DNA from: Verrucomicrobia subdivision 3 bacterium UBA693 | Lineage (GTDB): Bacteria > Verrucomicrobiota > Verrucomicrobiia > Limisphaerales > UBA8199 | NCBI GenBank assembly: GCA_002298785.1 | Contig: DBMR01000078.1 | Span: 7,343-71,342, forward strand | Reading direction: 5' to 3' | DNA: 64,000 nucleotides | Part shown: positions 8,011 through 16,847 of the stretch, in pieces | Position numbering within the stretch: position 1 is the first letter of the stretch | How the letters are laid out: the number at the start of each line of letters is the position of its first letter | Program-made: the position numbers and the translations under genes | The notes under the pieces: generated by a model | The model's input: the letters and a program-made list of their open reading frames with translations, nothing else | What the model was told of the DNA's origin: nothing | The model's database searches: none

Positions 8011-10041
8011 TCACACCGTGGCAGGCGCGGGCGTTCCCAGGCCAGGCAACGCGGGCGGAGTCGGCTTGGTCGGCAACTCCGGCAAAGGCGTGCCCGCCGG
8101 GGCTCCGTGCGGAGGATCCACGTGCGGCGCCGGTGGCGGCGCGGTGAACTTGCCGGTCTGCACGATTTCCACCACTTGATGCCCGTCGAGCGTCTCGTAT
8201 TCGAGAAGCGACTTGGCGATCAATTCGAGCTTGTCGTGGTGGGTGGTGAGCAGGTCTTTCGCGATCGTATAGGCCTCGTCGATGATACGTTTGACCTCGA
8301 GATCGATCTCCTGGGCGGTGTGTTCGCTGTAAGCTTTGGTGCGGGCCATTTCGCGCCCGAGAAACACGAATTCGTCGTCGTCGCCGTATTGCACCATCCC
8401 GAGCCGGCTGCTCATGCCCCACTGGGTCACCATGGCGCGTGCCATGTTGGTGGCCTGCTGGATATCACCGGCGGCCCCGGTCGAGATATCGCCGGAAATG
8501 ACCTCTTCAGCGATGCGCCCGGCCATCATGACCGCGATCATGTCCAGCATTTCCTTGCGGCGCCGGTTCAGGACATCGGTTTTGGGCAGGGACATCGTGG
8601 ATCCCAACGATTGCCCGCGGGGAATAATGGTGACTTTATGCAGCGGATGGGTGTGCTGGAGGAGCACGTTGACCAGCGCATGCCCAGCTTCATGCCAGGC
8701 GGTAAATTTCTTATCCTCATCCGTCATGGCCAGGCTACGGCGCTCGCGGCCCCAGCGCACTTTATCGCGGGCTTCCTCCAATTCCTCCATGCCGACAGAT
8801 TTCTTATTGGTGCTTGCGGCGAGCAGCGCCGCCTCGTTCAGGAGATTGGCCAGTTCCGCGCCGGAATATCCGGGCGTGCCGCGGGCGATCACGGACAAAT
8901 CAACCGTGGGCGCCAGCTTCACGTTTTTGGCGTGAACCTTGAGAATGGCTTCGCGTCCGCGCACGTCCGGCAGGTTGACCGTAAGCTGACGATCGAAGCG
9001 TCCGGGGCGCAACAGCGCGGGATCAAGCACGTCCGGACGATTGGTGGCGGCGATGATGATGATCCCTTCCTGGGTATCGAAGCCGTCCATCTCGACCAGC
9101 AACGCGTTCAAAGTCTGTTCCCGCTCATCGTTGCCGCCGCCCAGACCATGGCCACGGCTCCGGCCCACCGCGTCGATTTCATCAATGAAAATCAGGCACG
9201 GCGTGTTCTTGCGGGCTTGCTCGAACATGTCCCGCACGCGGCTCGCGCCGACGCCGACGAACATCTCGACGAAATCCGAACCGCTGATGCTAAAGAAGGC
9301 GGCATCGGCCTCACCGGCGATGGCCTTGGCCAGGAGTGTTTTGCCGGTGCCGGGAGGGCCCACCATGAGGATGCCCTTCGGAATACGGCCACCCAGGCGC
9401 TGGAACTTCTTCGGATCCTTAAGGAAATTCACCAACTCAGTCACTTCATCGATGGCTTCATCGATACCGGCGACGTCTTTGAACGTCGTCTTATTGCGTT
9501 CTTTGGCCAGCAGCCGCGCCTTGCTCTTACCGAAGCTCAGGGCGCCCTTGCCCGCCATCTTGATTTGGCGAATAAAGAAAAACCAGATCAGCGTGGCGAT
9601 CAGCAAGATGGGCAGCAAACTCCAGATAACACTCAACAACATGGTGTTCGGCTCGCGCACCTCAAACTGCTGCAAACCAAGGAGCTTTTCTTCCAGCTTC
9701 GGAGTCAGCCGGGCTTTCGTCCGGAACGGAACCAGGTTTTCCGGGTTCTTGTTTTCACGCGACCCATCCCGATAGTACTTCCCGGAAATCTCAGTCAGGA
9801 AAGGGTTTTGCGGATTGTAATTGATCATGGCCGTGGCCACCTGGTTCGACTCCACCAATTGCTGGAATCGGAACTGGGTGAGCATCTCGCCCTGCGTATC
9901 CATCTTGTCGCGCAGCAGCATCAAAACAATGATGCCGCCAAAAATAGCTATCCACACCAGCCATGTGCGCGGTGGAACCTTGAACTCGCCTCCCTTTCGA
10001 GAATTGTTGTTCTCTTCGTTTAATCTGTTGTCGTCTGACAT
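8011..10041 (-). CDS. ftsH: ATP-dependent zinc metalloprotease FtsH
   Basis: A 676-residue membrane AAA+ protease. Transmembrane segments lie at about residues 27-43 and 134-157, with the periplasmic FtsH-ext domain between. Walker A is GPPGTGKT at 228-235, Walker B LIFIDEIDA near 283-291, and the second region of homology runs through NRPDVLDPALLRPGRFDRQ. The zinc site HEAGH is at 450-454. The C-terminal tail is Pro/Ala-rich. It degrades misassembled membrane proteins and regulatory substrates. tilS lies 55 bases upstream on the same strand, the common bacterial tilS-ftsH pairing. A 14-bp palindrome (GACCGGCGCCGGTC, 7988-8001) lies 10 bases past the stop but lacks a T-tract, so it is only a weak terminator candidate. 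Confidence 0.97.
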   Translation of the reverse strand: MSDDNRLNEENNNSRKGGEFKVPPRTWLVWIAIFGGIIVLMLLRDKMDTQGEMLTQFRFQQLVESNQVATAMINYNPQNPFLTEISGKYYRDGSRENKNPENLVPFRTKARLTPKLEEKLLGLQQFEVREPNTMLLSVIWSLLPILLIATLIWFFFIRQIKMAGKGALSFGKSKARLLAKERNKTTFKDVAGIDEAIDEVTELVNFLKDPKKFQRLGGRIPKGILMVGPPGTGKTLLAKAIAGEADAAFFSISGSDFVEMFVGVGASRVRDMFEQARKNTPCLIFIDEIDAVGRSRGHGLGGGNDEREQTLNALLVEMDGFDTQEGIIIIAATNRPDVLDPALLRPGRFDRQLTVNLPDVRGREAILKVHAKNVKLAPTVDLSVIARGTPGYSGAELANLLNEAALLAASTNKKSVGMEELEEARDKVRWGRERRSLAMTDEDKKFTAWHEAGHALVNVLLQHTHPLHKVTIIPRGQSLGSTMSLPKTDVLNRRRKEMLDMIAVMMAGRIAEEVISGDISTGAAGDIQQATNMARAMVTQWGMSSRLGMVQYGDDDEFVFLGREMARTKAYSEHTAQEIDLEVKRIIDEAYTIAKDLLTTHHDKLELIAKSLLEYETLDGHQVVEIVQTGKFTAPPPAPHVDPPHGAPAGTPLPELPTKPTPPALPGLGTPAPATV

Positions 10042-10096
10042 CTTAGAATCCGTTGGGAGAGATTATCACGCTTCGGGCCTCCCCGCAATGCAGGAG

Positions 10097-11527
10097 TTAG
10101 GCTGTCCGCCAGCGCCAAACCAGCACCCGGGCGGTGCGGTCAGTGATTTTAAACCGCTCGCCAATGCGCAAACGCTCTACCCAGAAAATATCGCCGTGAA
10201 TTGATTCTGCGACAAGCGCCTTTTGCCGCAATTCCCGCGCCATTTTCAAATCGGTGAAGCAATCCTGCAGTTTCCGGGTGCCGGCAAGTCCGATCGGTTG
10301 GTAGCGGTCCCCGGGCAACCAGTGGCGCAGCACCAAACTCGACCCAACCTGGTCCGCATCGAAAAACTCCACCGTTTCCTGTGACCTGCGACGCCTGAGC
10401 GGCATCGCTTTCCGATTGCGCTTCAATATCTTCCATCGGATTTCCACGCCACCATAGACCACACGCCCGCTCCTGGCATTCAAGTCCAATGAGAGGGCAG
10501 CTTGAGCCGGTACGTCAGTTCCAACTGGGCTGAGGTGGACCTGCCCGGAGCCATCCCGGCTCACCCCCCAGGATCGCTGGGAACCCTGTATCGACTCCGT
10601 GCATTTTGCGCAGATGACACGGTTCGAATGGGACACCAGGCTTTCGACCAACGCGAAATCTGGAACGACTTTCCGCGCCAGGAGTTGATCGTGCAATACC
10701 CGCCGGCGCACCGCGATCGGCAGAGCGTCAAAGGACGCCACCCGTGCCGCCCCCTGCCCTCGCTGGCCACGGTTCTCCGACCAGTCCTCAGCCAGACCCT
10801 GGATTACCTCGGCATCCCCACCCAGGAGCTTCATAACCCTGGTAATGACTGTACCAAGTGCCGGTTGATAATGTCGTTTTAACAGCGGCAGTAATTCGTG
10901 CCGGATCCGATTCCGCGGAATCTCGAAGGCGTTATTGGTGGCGTCTTTGCGGAATCGCACGCGCTGCTGTGCCGCATAACTCTCCAAATCCCTCTTTTCC
11001 AAATCCAGCATAGGACGCGCGAGCGTCAGATTCCGGTGACCCGGCAGAGGACTGAGTGGCCGCATGCCGGACAGCCCTTGAGCGCCGCTGCCGCGCAGCA
11101 AGCGCAGGAAGAGTAATTCCACCTGGTCGTCAGCGTGATGGGCCAACGCGATTTTGCGGGTCCCAAATTCCCGGGCGGCGCCGGCCCAGAACTTATGCCT
11201 CCGCTGTCGCGCTGCCATCTCCAGGGAAAGCTTCGGCACTTGTTTCAGCTCTCCTTTCGGGATTCGTTCCACGAATACCTGCCAACCCAACTGCCGTGCG
11301 GCGCGCCGAACGAGTGCTTCGTCGGCATCGCTGCTTCGGCCTCGGAGCCCGTGATTCAGATGCGCCACGCCGAGCTTCCAGCCATTAGCCGGGGCCAGTC
11401 GGCTCAGCAGATGCAGCAACACCATCGAGTCCACACCGCCAGAGACCGCGACCAAAATCTTCTCGCCCCGACGAAACACCCGGTCTCGCAAAACGGAAGC
11501 TTCGAATTCGGCCAACAAATCTTTCAT
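10097..11527 (-). CDS. tilS: tRNA(Ile)-lysidine synthase TilS
   Basis: A 476-residue cytoplasmic N-type ATP pyrophosphatase. The PP-loop SGGVDS is at residues 29-34, followed by KLGVAHLNHGLRGRSSDAD and HHADDQVELLFLRLLRGSG, all diagnostic of TilS. The C-terminal part, with LRHWLPGDRYQPIGLAGTRK, matches the TilS C-terminal substrate-binding domain. It converts C34 of the CAU-anticodon tRNA-Ile to lysidine so that AUA is read. Its start is only 4 bases from the stop of the GH106 gene upstream, and ftsH follows, so all three may share a transcript. Confidence 0.95.
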   Translation of the reverse strand: MKDLLAEFEASVLRDRVFRRGEKILVAVSGGVDSMVLLHLLSRLAPANGWKLGVAHLNHGLRGRSSDADEALVRRAARQLGWQVFVERIPKGELKQVPKLSLEMAARQRRHKFWAGAAREFGTRKIALAHHADDQVELLFLRLLRGSGAQGLSGMRPLSPLPGHRNLTLARPMLDLEKRDLESYAAQQRVRFRKDATNNAFEIPRNRIRHELLPLLKRHYQPALGTVITRVMKLLGGDAEVIQGLAEDWSENRGQRGQGAARVASFDALPIAVRRRVLHDQLLARKVVPDFALVESLVSHSNRVICAKCTESIQGSQRSWGVSRDGSGQVHLSPVGTDVPAQAALSLDLNARSGRVVYGGVEIRWKILKRNRKAMPLRRRRSQETVEFFDADQVGSSLVLRHWLPGDRYQPIGLAGTRKLQDCFTDLKMARELRQKALVAESIHGDIFWVERLRIGERFKITDRTARVLVWRWRTA

Positions 11528-11531
11528 TTAA

Positions 11532-14500
11532 TTACGGTGCGGGAACATAAATTTCCAATCCCACGCTGCCCACCAGGCGCACCGGACCAATCAATCCAAA
11601 CGGTGATAACGGCTCAGTCCCGCGCAGTTTCAGGTCCGTGGTCAGAAATGGCGTAAAGGTCGGGCTGGAATTTGAAGCGGACGACGGTGCGCCATGGAAT
11701 TTGGCCTGACCGATCAGGCGATTGCGCCATGTGCCGGTGACCTCGACGACCAGAGAATTCTGTCCCAGTCGAACCACAGAGGTAATGTCTACGCTGCGCG
11801 GCGGACCCCAGAGAGTCCCGACCGATTTACCATTAAGCCATACTTCGGGAATGGCGTTGACGTCGCCCAAATCCAGGCGGAGCCGTTTATTGGCCCCCAG
11901 CATCTCGGACGGCACTTCAACAGTGCGAACATAGCGGGCGGTCCCGGAAAAATACTGTACGGCCGGGTCAGGATGAGTCTCCAGCGGGATCAACTTTTCC
12001 AAAGTGATCTTTTCTGGCACGTCGCGACCTTTGGGGAAATGAAGCTCCCAGGGTCCCGAGATCTCCATCGAATTTGCCACGTTAGTGACCGCAAACCGGC
12101 TGACTTTGCCGCTGGTCCAGTCGATTTCGAAAACGCCATTCGTCGACACCTCCGCTTGCACCCTCTTCGCTGTTAGCAATCGCCACGCGAGAGCCGGCGC
12201 CCCGGAAGCATCCGGCGGCGGCCCCGACCGCACGAGCGCCATCAATTGTGATTCCTTTAGGGCGCCTTTGTAAGTCAGAAAGCCACCGGTGTGACCACGG
12301 AACCCCGGAGCGCCAGACTCCGCCGCCGCGCCGGAATGAACTCGCTTGCGGCTGGTTAACCCCTGATGCACCAACGCGCCGTTGAGATAGAGGCTGGGAT
12401 GGCCGTCTTCATATGCCACCGCAACGAACTGCCACCCGGTCAAAGGCGCCGCCTTCACCAACACGGGCGCAAAATAGTTCGCACCGTGCTCGAAGACGCA
12501 CACGCCATTCGTGCCCACGGAAATACCAGCGCCAACATGGCCAGGCTCTGTAGAGAGACTGGCGCCATGCACCGGCACGACCGCATCATTCCGAGGCACG
12601 TTCAGGAAGACGCCGTCGTTAGCTTCCGTCGGAAGACCGATTCCGATCACCGGGTTAACCCAGCCGACGATGGTGAAGTTGTTCACGTCGGATACTCCAG
12701 CCTGGCTCGGGCCGGCCGGTTCTCTGACCGCCTTCAGGGTCTGCAATACCTTTCCATTCAATCGCGATTCCCTCACCGCCACCAGTGATTTGGCATTTGA
12801 ACGAAAGACGACAAAAACCGACTCGCCACCCTGGAGGGTTAGCCCGACGCGTGTGCCCTGCCCGGCCGGCTCGTAGATGCCGGCGGGAACGATTCGCGCC
12901 TGAACCGCATCCCAAAGCTCGGGAGCTTTGTTTCGCACCCGAAATATCGGCGTCAACGCCAGCGTCTGCTCGGTCTGGTTGCTGAGGAAATAAATGTCCG
13001 TGTCGGCGGAGGCACGGTGTGTCCATAGGACCTGGCGAGGATCGATCCCGGCGACATCCGGCTCCAGACCGAGCGTGCGCAGCACCGGCTGCAAATCGTC
13101 GGTAACAAACACTCGACCAGTGCCGAACTTATGGGTGCGGAGCGGCCCTCGAGTTTCAGCGCCCGCCAACTCGCCCCAGACTTCCCTGGCCAACTTGCGC
13201 ACCTCCTCGTCGCAGCGCGGGAAATCCTGCCGGCTCGGTGACCGCTCGGGTGCCGGTCCCAGGATCGCGCCGCCAGAACGCACGAGTTCGCGGAGCTTTC
13301 GCAACAATTCCGGCCGCATCGTCTTAAGTTCCGGCAGCACCAGCACTGAATATGAAACCCCGTCGGGAAGCACAAAGCGGCCCTGCTTCACCTTGAGGCG
13401 CGATTCGATTACTTCGGCGTTGATATAGTCAAAATTATGGCCCGGCGGCAGTGCGGGGCGGCGGCTGCCGGTCATCTTGGGAGCGTCCTCGCCAATGAAG
13501 TAGGCAATGTCTGCCACGGGCTGACCCTGCTGGAGCAGGAACCCGCAGCGTCGGTAGTAATCGACCCAGGCCCGGCTTTGCTCGAACCAGGTGTTATGCC
13601 GGTTAAACTCCGTGCTGAACCAGGCGTTCACCCCGGGGAGACGATCCTCCCACGGCTGATGAATATAGACATGAAACACCCAGTGGTTAATCCCTTCCGT
13701 CAGCCCCCAATCCCCGCGTTTCTTGAGGGACCACGGAGTGCTCTCGAAGTGGAGTCCACTGGTGAACGCCTCAGCGTGCACCACAGGCTTCCCATAGGTA
13801 TGGGCTGCGGAAGAAGCGCAGCGCAGTTCGATGCTACCCAGATCTCCGGTCGCCCAGAACTCGCCCGAAACTTCGTCCGCCTGCCCTCCGTATTGCAGGA
13901 ACTCCGCCGGGAAACCCCAGTGTCCATAGTTCTCCAGCCAGAGCTTTAACCCGCGGCGATTCGATTCTTCGCGCAATCCGCCCACGTATTCCGTCGCGAC
14001 GAGGTCCGCCACCAACCGGCGCAAGTCCCATAGAAATCGGTCCGATTCACCGGCACTGCCCACCACCCGCCCGGTAAGGGTCGGCAACCACATCCGCGGG
14101 TCGTAGCCGTAGCGGCGTTGGAACCGCGAGGCAAAACCGTCAGTCCAGTTTTGCGATCCCATCTCGTAGCTGTCCGCGACTACATGCTTGAGCGCCTGAC
14201 GGTCCTCCGGTCGCAGTCGCGCCAGGAGTTTGCCCAGATAGGCCCGAAAATGGTCCCGCACGGCGGCGCGATTGAGCTTGTCCACCTCCAGCCCCTGCCC
14301 TTCTGGCGACGCCGGAGAATTCCGGGTGCCGGTAGGCACGAGCCCCGTCCAAAGCAGCACCCATTGGCCGGGTGGCGCTTCCCAGTCCAACTCCCCATCA
14401 CCGTTCACCTGGCTCGTCAGATCCACGACTCCGCTGGAGGGCACTACGACCCCAGGGGCGCCGGGTTCGGGAGCTGCCGGCCACAGGTAGGTATCCCAGG

Positions 14501-15488
14501 CGGGCAACGGTGTGGGATGCATTTTGCCCAATTGTTTCTCAACATACCGCTCAAGTCGCGCCGCACCGCTAAGCCGCACTTCCGCCAGCATGGGCTGACC
14601 CTGCATGTCCCGGCAGACCAGTCGAAACCTAGCCGCCGTGACCGGTTCCAACGCAATGGCCACCGGCGCGTAAGGCATGAACCCCACCCCGACACCGTTG
14701 TTGGATCGATCCACCACGAAACTCCGAATCGTGTGAAAGGCCGCGCCGGTTTCGACTTGAAGATCGCAAGTCATCGCGAAATCCGCTCGGGCTGGTTCGA
14801 TCACCAGGGACCGAATCGTCACCGGTTCCCGGACCGAAATCTCCAGAGTATAGGCGGACGGACCTGCCGGAAGTTCCACTATCGTGGCGGAATTTCCATC
14901 GAGCAGATACTCCGGATGCTCCACGGAGGGGCTGCACGTGATGCTGGCATTTGTCAGCGCCAGCCAACTGGTATCTTCAGCCGGCGCCGGAAACGCCACC
15001 AGCGCGAATGGCTGAAAATCCGCTCCCGGCGGCGACAGCCTTGTCCGCACGTGACTGGGACCTGTAACCCTTTGCTCCGTCCAACTCACCCGCCGCATCG
15101 CATTGGTGCTTTTGATCCAGGGCCCGCCCGACTGGCTCCAGCCCGGACAGTTGAACATCCCGATATCCACACCAAGCCGACCGCCTTCACGGATGGCATG
15201 CTCTACCATGCCCCACCATTCCGGGCTCAGCACCTTGACCGCGCCAGGCTTCGAATCATCCAGAAAAATATTGCCGATAAACGCCTCGCCGATCCCCACG
15301 CGTTTCATCGCTTCCAGGTCCCGGGTGATGCCCTCCCGGCTGATCTGGTCACTAATCCAATACCAGTAGCACCACGGCCGCGTTGAATCCGGCGGATGCG
15401 CGAATCCTTCCTCGAGGCTGACATTGGCGTGAACCGGACCAATCCAGCCACCCATCACCATAGCCAAAACAAAAAGCAGTCGATGCAT
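11532..15488 (-). CDS. Secreted GH106-like alpha-L-rhamnosidase with LamG-like insert
   Basis: A 1318-residue protein with a signal peptide (MHRLLFVLAMVMGGWIGPVHA). The N-terminus (FAHPPDSTRPWCYWYWISD, then GIGEAFIGNIF, GMFNCPGWSQSGGPW) is typical of the GH106 rhamnosidase family. The catalytic region runs to about residue 900. Residues about 936-1075 look like a LamG/concanavalin-type domain (FTIVGWVNP, WQFVAVAYEDGHPSLYLNGALV). The last 175 residues form a galactose-binding-like jelly roll (YVRTVEVPSEMLGANKRLRL, VWLNGKSVGTLWGPP). Rhamnose release from pectin- or ulvan-type glycans is the likely role, but linkage specificity is not determined. A URO-D-like gene ends 5 bases upstream. Confidence 0.85.
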   Translation of the reverse strand: MHRLLFVLAMVMGGWIGPVHANVSLEEGFAHPPDSTRPWCYWYWISDQISREGITRDLEAMKRVGIGEAFIGNIFLDDSKPGAVKVLSPEWWGMVEHAIREGGRLGVDIGMFNCPGWSQSGGPWIKSTNAMRRVSWTEQRVTGPSHVRTRLSPPGADFQPFALVAFPAPAEDTSWLALTNASITCSPSVEHPEYLLDGNSATIVELPAGPSAYTLEISVREPVTIRSLVIEPARADFAMTCDLQVETGAAFHTIRSFVVDRSNNGVGVGFMPYAPVAIALEPVTAARFRLVCRDMQGQPMLAEVRLSGAARLERYVEKQLGKMHPTPLPAWDTYLWPAAPEPGAPGVVVPSSGVVDLTSQVNGDGELDWEAPPGQWVLLWTGLVPTGTRNSPASPEGQGLEVDKLNRAAVRDHFRAYLGKLLARLRPEDRQALKHVVADSYEMGSQNWTDGFASRFQRRYGYDPRMWLPTLTGRVVGSAGESDRFLWDLRRLVADLVATEYVGGLREESNRRGLKLWLENYGHWGFPAEFLQYGGQADEVSGEFWATGDLGSIELRCASSAAHTYGKPVVHAEAFTSGLHFESTPWSLKKRGDWGLTEGINHWVFHVYIHQPWEDRLPGVNAWFSTEFNRHNTWFEQSRAWVDYYRRCGFLLQQGQPVADIAYFIGEDAPKMTGSRRPALPPGHNFDYINAEVIESRLKVKQGRFVLPDGVSYSVLVLPELKTMRPELLRKLRELVRSGGAILGPAPERSPSRQDFPRCDEEVRKLAREVWGELAGAETRGPLRTHKFGTGRVFVTDDLQPVLRTLGLEPDVAGIDPRQVLWTHRASADTDIYFLSNQTEQTLALTPIFRVRNKAPELWDAVQARIVPAGIYEPAGQGTRVGLTLQGGESVFVVFRSNAKSLVAVRESRLNGKVLQTLKAVREPAGPSQAGVSDVNNFTIVGWVNPVIGIGLPTEANDGVFLNVPRNDAVVPVHGASLSTEPGHVGAGISVGTNGVCVFEHGANYFAPVLVKAAPLTGWQFVAVAYEDGHPSLYLNGALVHQGLTSRKRVHSGAAAESGAPGFRGHTGGFLTYKGALKESQLMALVRSGPPPDASGAPALAWRLLTAKRVQAEVSTNGVFEIDWTSGKVSRFAVTNVANSMEISGPWELHFPKGRDVPEKITLEKLIPLETHPDPAVQYFSGTARYVRTVEVPSEMLGANKRLRLDLGDVNAIPEVWLNGKSVGTLWGPPRSVDITSVVRLGQNSLVVEVTGTWRNRLIGQAKFHGAPSSASNSSPTFTPFLTTDLKLRGTEPLSPFGLIGPVRLVGSVGLEIYVPAP

Positions 15489-15493
15489 AAAAT

Positions 15494-16492
15494 TCAGGGG
15501 TGAACGTCGACAGTGAACTGGGTCAGCAGTTTAAGATAAATGCGGTACTGCTCCAGCGAAACGCCGGGTGGCGTCTGGTGATCAACGCTCGGGATAAAGC
15601 CGCCCCGCCGCATCAGCGGCGTCAGCCGCTCAAACTCCGCCCGCATGGCCGCTTCCCCCCAAGGCATGGTCATCTTGTCGAAGTGGCCCACCAATAAAAA
15701 ATCCGGAAATTGATTCCGCAATGCCAGCCCATCGACGCCCGCCTGGCGTTCCAGCGGCAACACCCCGCGCACGCCCAACTCTCTCAGCCATGGCACCAGC
15801 AGCGTGACATCCCCATCCGTATCCACAAGCGGAATTATCCCGCGCTCCTGCAGGCGCGGTATCAGCTTCCGATAATATGGCGCAACAAACTCCTCAAAGG
15901 TCAGGCGAGAGATCATCGGCCCGTGGTTGTAAGACATATCTTCAGCGATCGTCATGAAAGTCGGCACGCAAACCGGCAGAAATTGGTCCAGCAACCTCAG
16001 ATTAAACTCCAGCAAATCGCTGTTAATCCGATGCAACAATTCGGGTTGATCAACAAAGGCGAACATCAGCTTCTCGAACCCCATCAGGGTTCGCGGAAAC
16101 CAGAAGAAGCCTTCCAACGTGCACCAGACGACCGCCGAACCCTCCGGCTGGCGTCGAGCCCAGGGTGCCATGCTGGCGATCGAATGCTCGTGACTCGGAA
16201 ATAGCTGGGGACGCAACCGCAGGTAATCGTCCATGTTACTGACCATGCCTTCCACATGGTGCTGGGTTGCTTCGATGGTCGGATCGGTGGTGCTAAACCA
16301 ATATTGCTGGTATGGATCCAGCCCGAAATAATCCGAGATTTCGACCACACGGGCGAAATGGAGCTGAGCCGGCAGCCCTTCCCCATGCCACCGCGCGATG
16401 GTTTCGTCCCACCACATCGCCCACTCCCATCGGGGCAACCGGTCCACAGGCTGAAAATCCATCACCGCCCGAAACCGCTCCACGTGGTTCAT
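15494..16492 (-). CDS. URO-D superfamily protein (non-canonical, DxD variant)
   Basis: A 332-residue protein of the uroporphyrinogen decarboxylase/methyltransferase superfamily. It opens with MNHVERFRAVMDFQPVDRLPRWEW, a start typical of this superfamily's non-haem members, and ends with GGFIPSVDHQTPPGVSLEQY. It lacks the N-terminal Arg-rich porphyrin motif of true HemE. Where zinc-dependent methyltransferases carry HxC it has VDTDGD, so a cobalamin-linked methyl transfer with a Cys-ligated zinc is doubtful. It lies 5 bases upstream of the GH106 gene in the same direction, suggesting a role with a rhamnoside breakdown product. The reaction is unknown. Confidence 0.75.
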   Translation of the reverse strand: MNHVERFRAVMDFQPVDRLPRWEWAMWWDETIARWHGEGLPAQLHFARVVEISDYFGLDPYQQYWFSTTDPTIEATQHHVEGMVSNMDDYLRLRPQLFPSHEHSIASMAPWARRQPEGSAVVWCTLEGFFWFPRTLMGFEKLMFAFVDQPELLHRINSDLLEFNLRLLDQFLPVCVPTFMTIAEDMSYNHGPMISRLTFEEFVAPYYRKLIPRLQERGIIPLVDTDGDVTLLVPWLRELGVRGVLPLERQAGVDGLALRNQFPDFLLVGHFDKMTMPWGEAAMRAEFERLTPLMRRGGFIPSVDHQTPPGVSLEQYRIYLKLLTQFTVDVHP

Positions 16493-16847
16493 GATTCGCT
16501 TTAAGTTGCCACGGCTGCAAAGGTTTCCAAGTGAATGCGCGCGCCGCGAAACCGAGGGAAGCAGACCCCTTTGGAGGTGTCAAGCCAGACAACAACCCCA
16601 CTAGTAAAACGGTTCTAATCGCTCAAAAGCGCATAATCTATATTATTCTAGTTGACATTGTAATGTTATGCACCATTCTCTCCTATGTTGTTACAAGAAC
16701 TTGTGAATTCGATTTCTAAGAACCTGGTTAAGACCCTCACCTCAAGTGAGATCATCTGGCCGTCGGCGAGAAAGACCTTCGCGGAAACATCAACCAATCA
16801 TCGCTGACTTTGAAAAAGTGGCTTATGCTGACGACGGACCTCCAACC
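16493..16847. promoter_or_regulatory. Divergent upstream region of sulfate-binding protein gene
   Basis: A 355-base AT-rich gap between the URO-D-like gene (leftward) and the sulfate-binding protein gene (rightward). It contains TTGACA at 16652-16657, without a convincing -10 at 17 bases. It also has ACAAG-AA-CTTGT (an inverted repeat near 16692-16703) and a small hairpin, CTCAC-CTCAA-GTGAG, near 16736-16750. The leader of roughly 150 bases could be regulatory. I could not fit it to a SAM riboswitch or any other named leader. Confidence 0.3.

Noticed and set aside
8107..10023. Long plus-strand open frame of 638 codons opposite ftsH
   Set aside because: It is a His/Arg/Gln-rich mirror of the ftsH codons, with no domain character. 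FtsH motifs on the other strand are unambiguous.
16493..16847. SAM or other sulfur riboswitch before sbp
   Set aside because: The region has small inverted repeats but I could not match the conserved SAM-I or SAM-II core bases. A covariance-model search would be needed.
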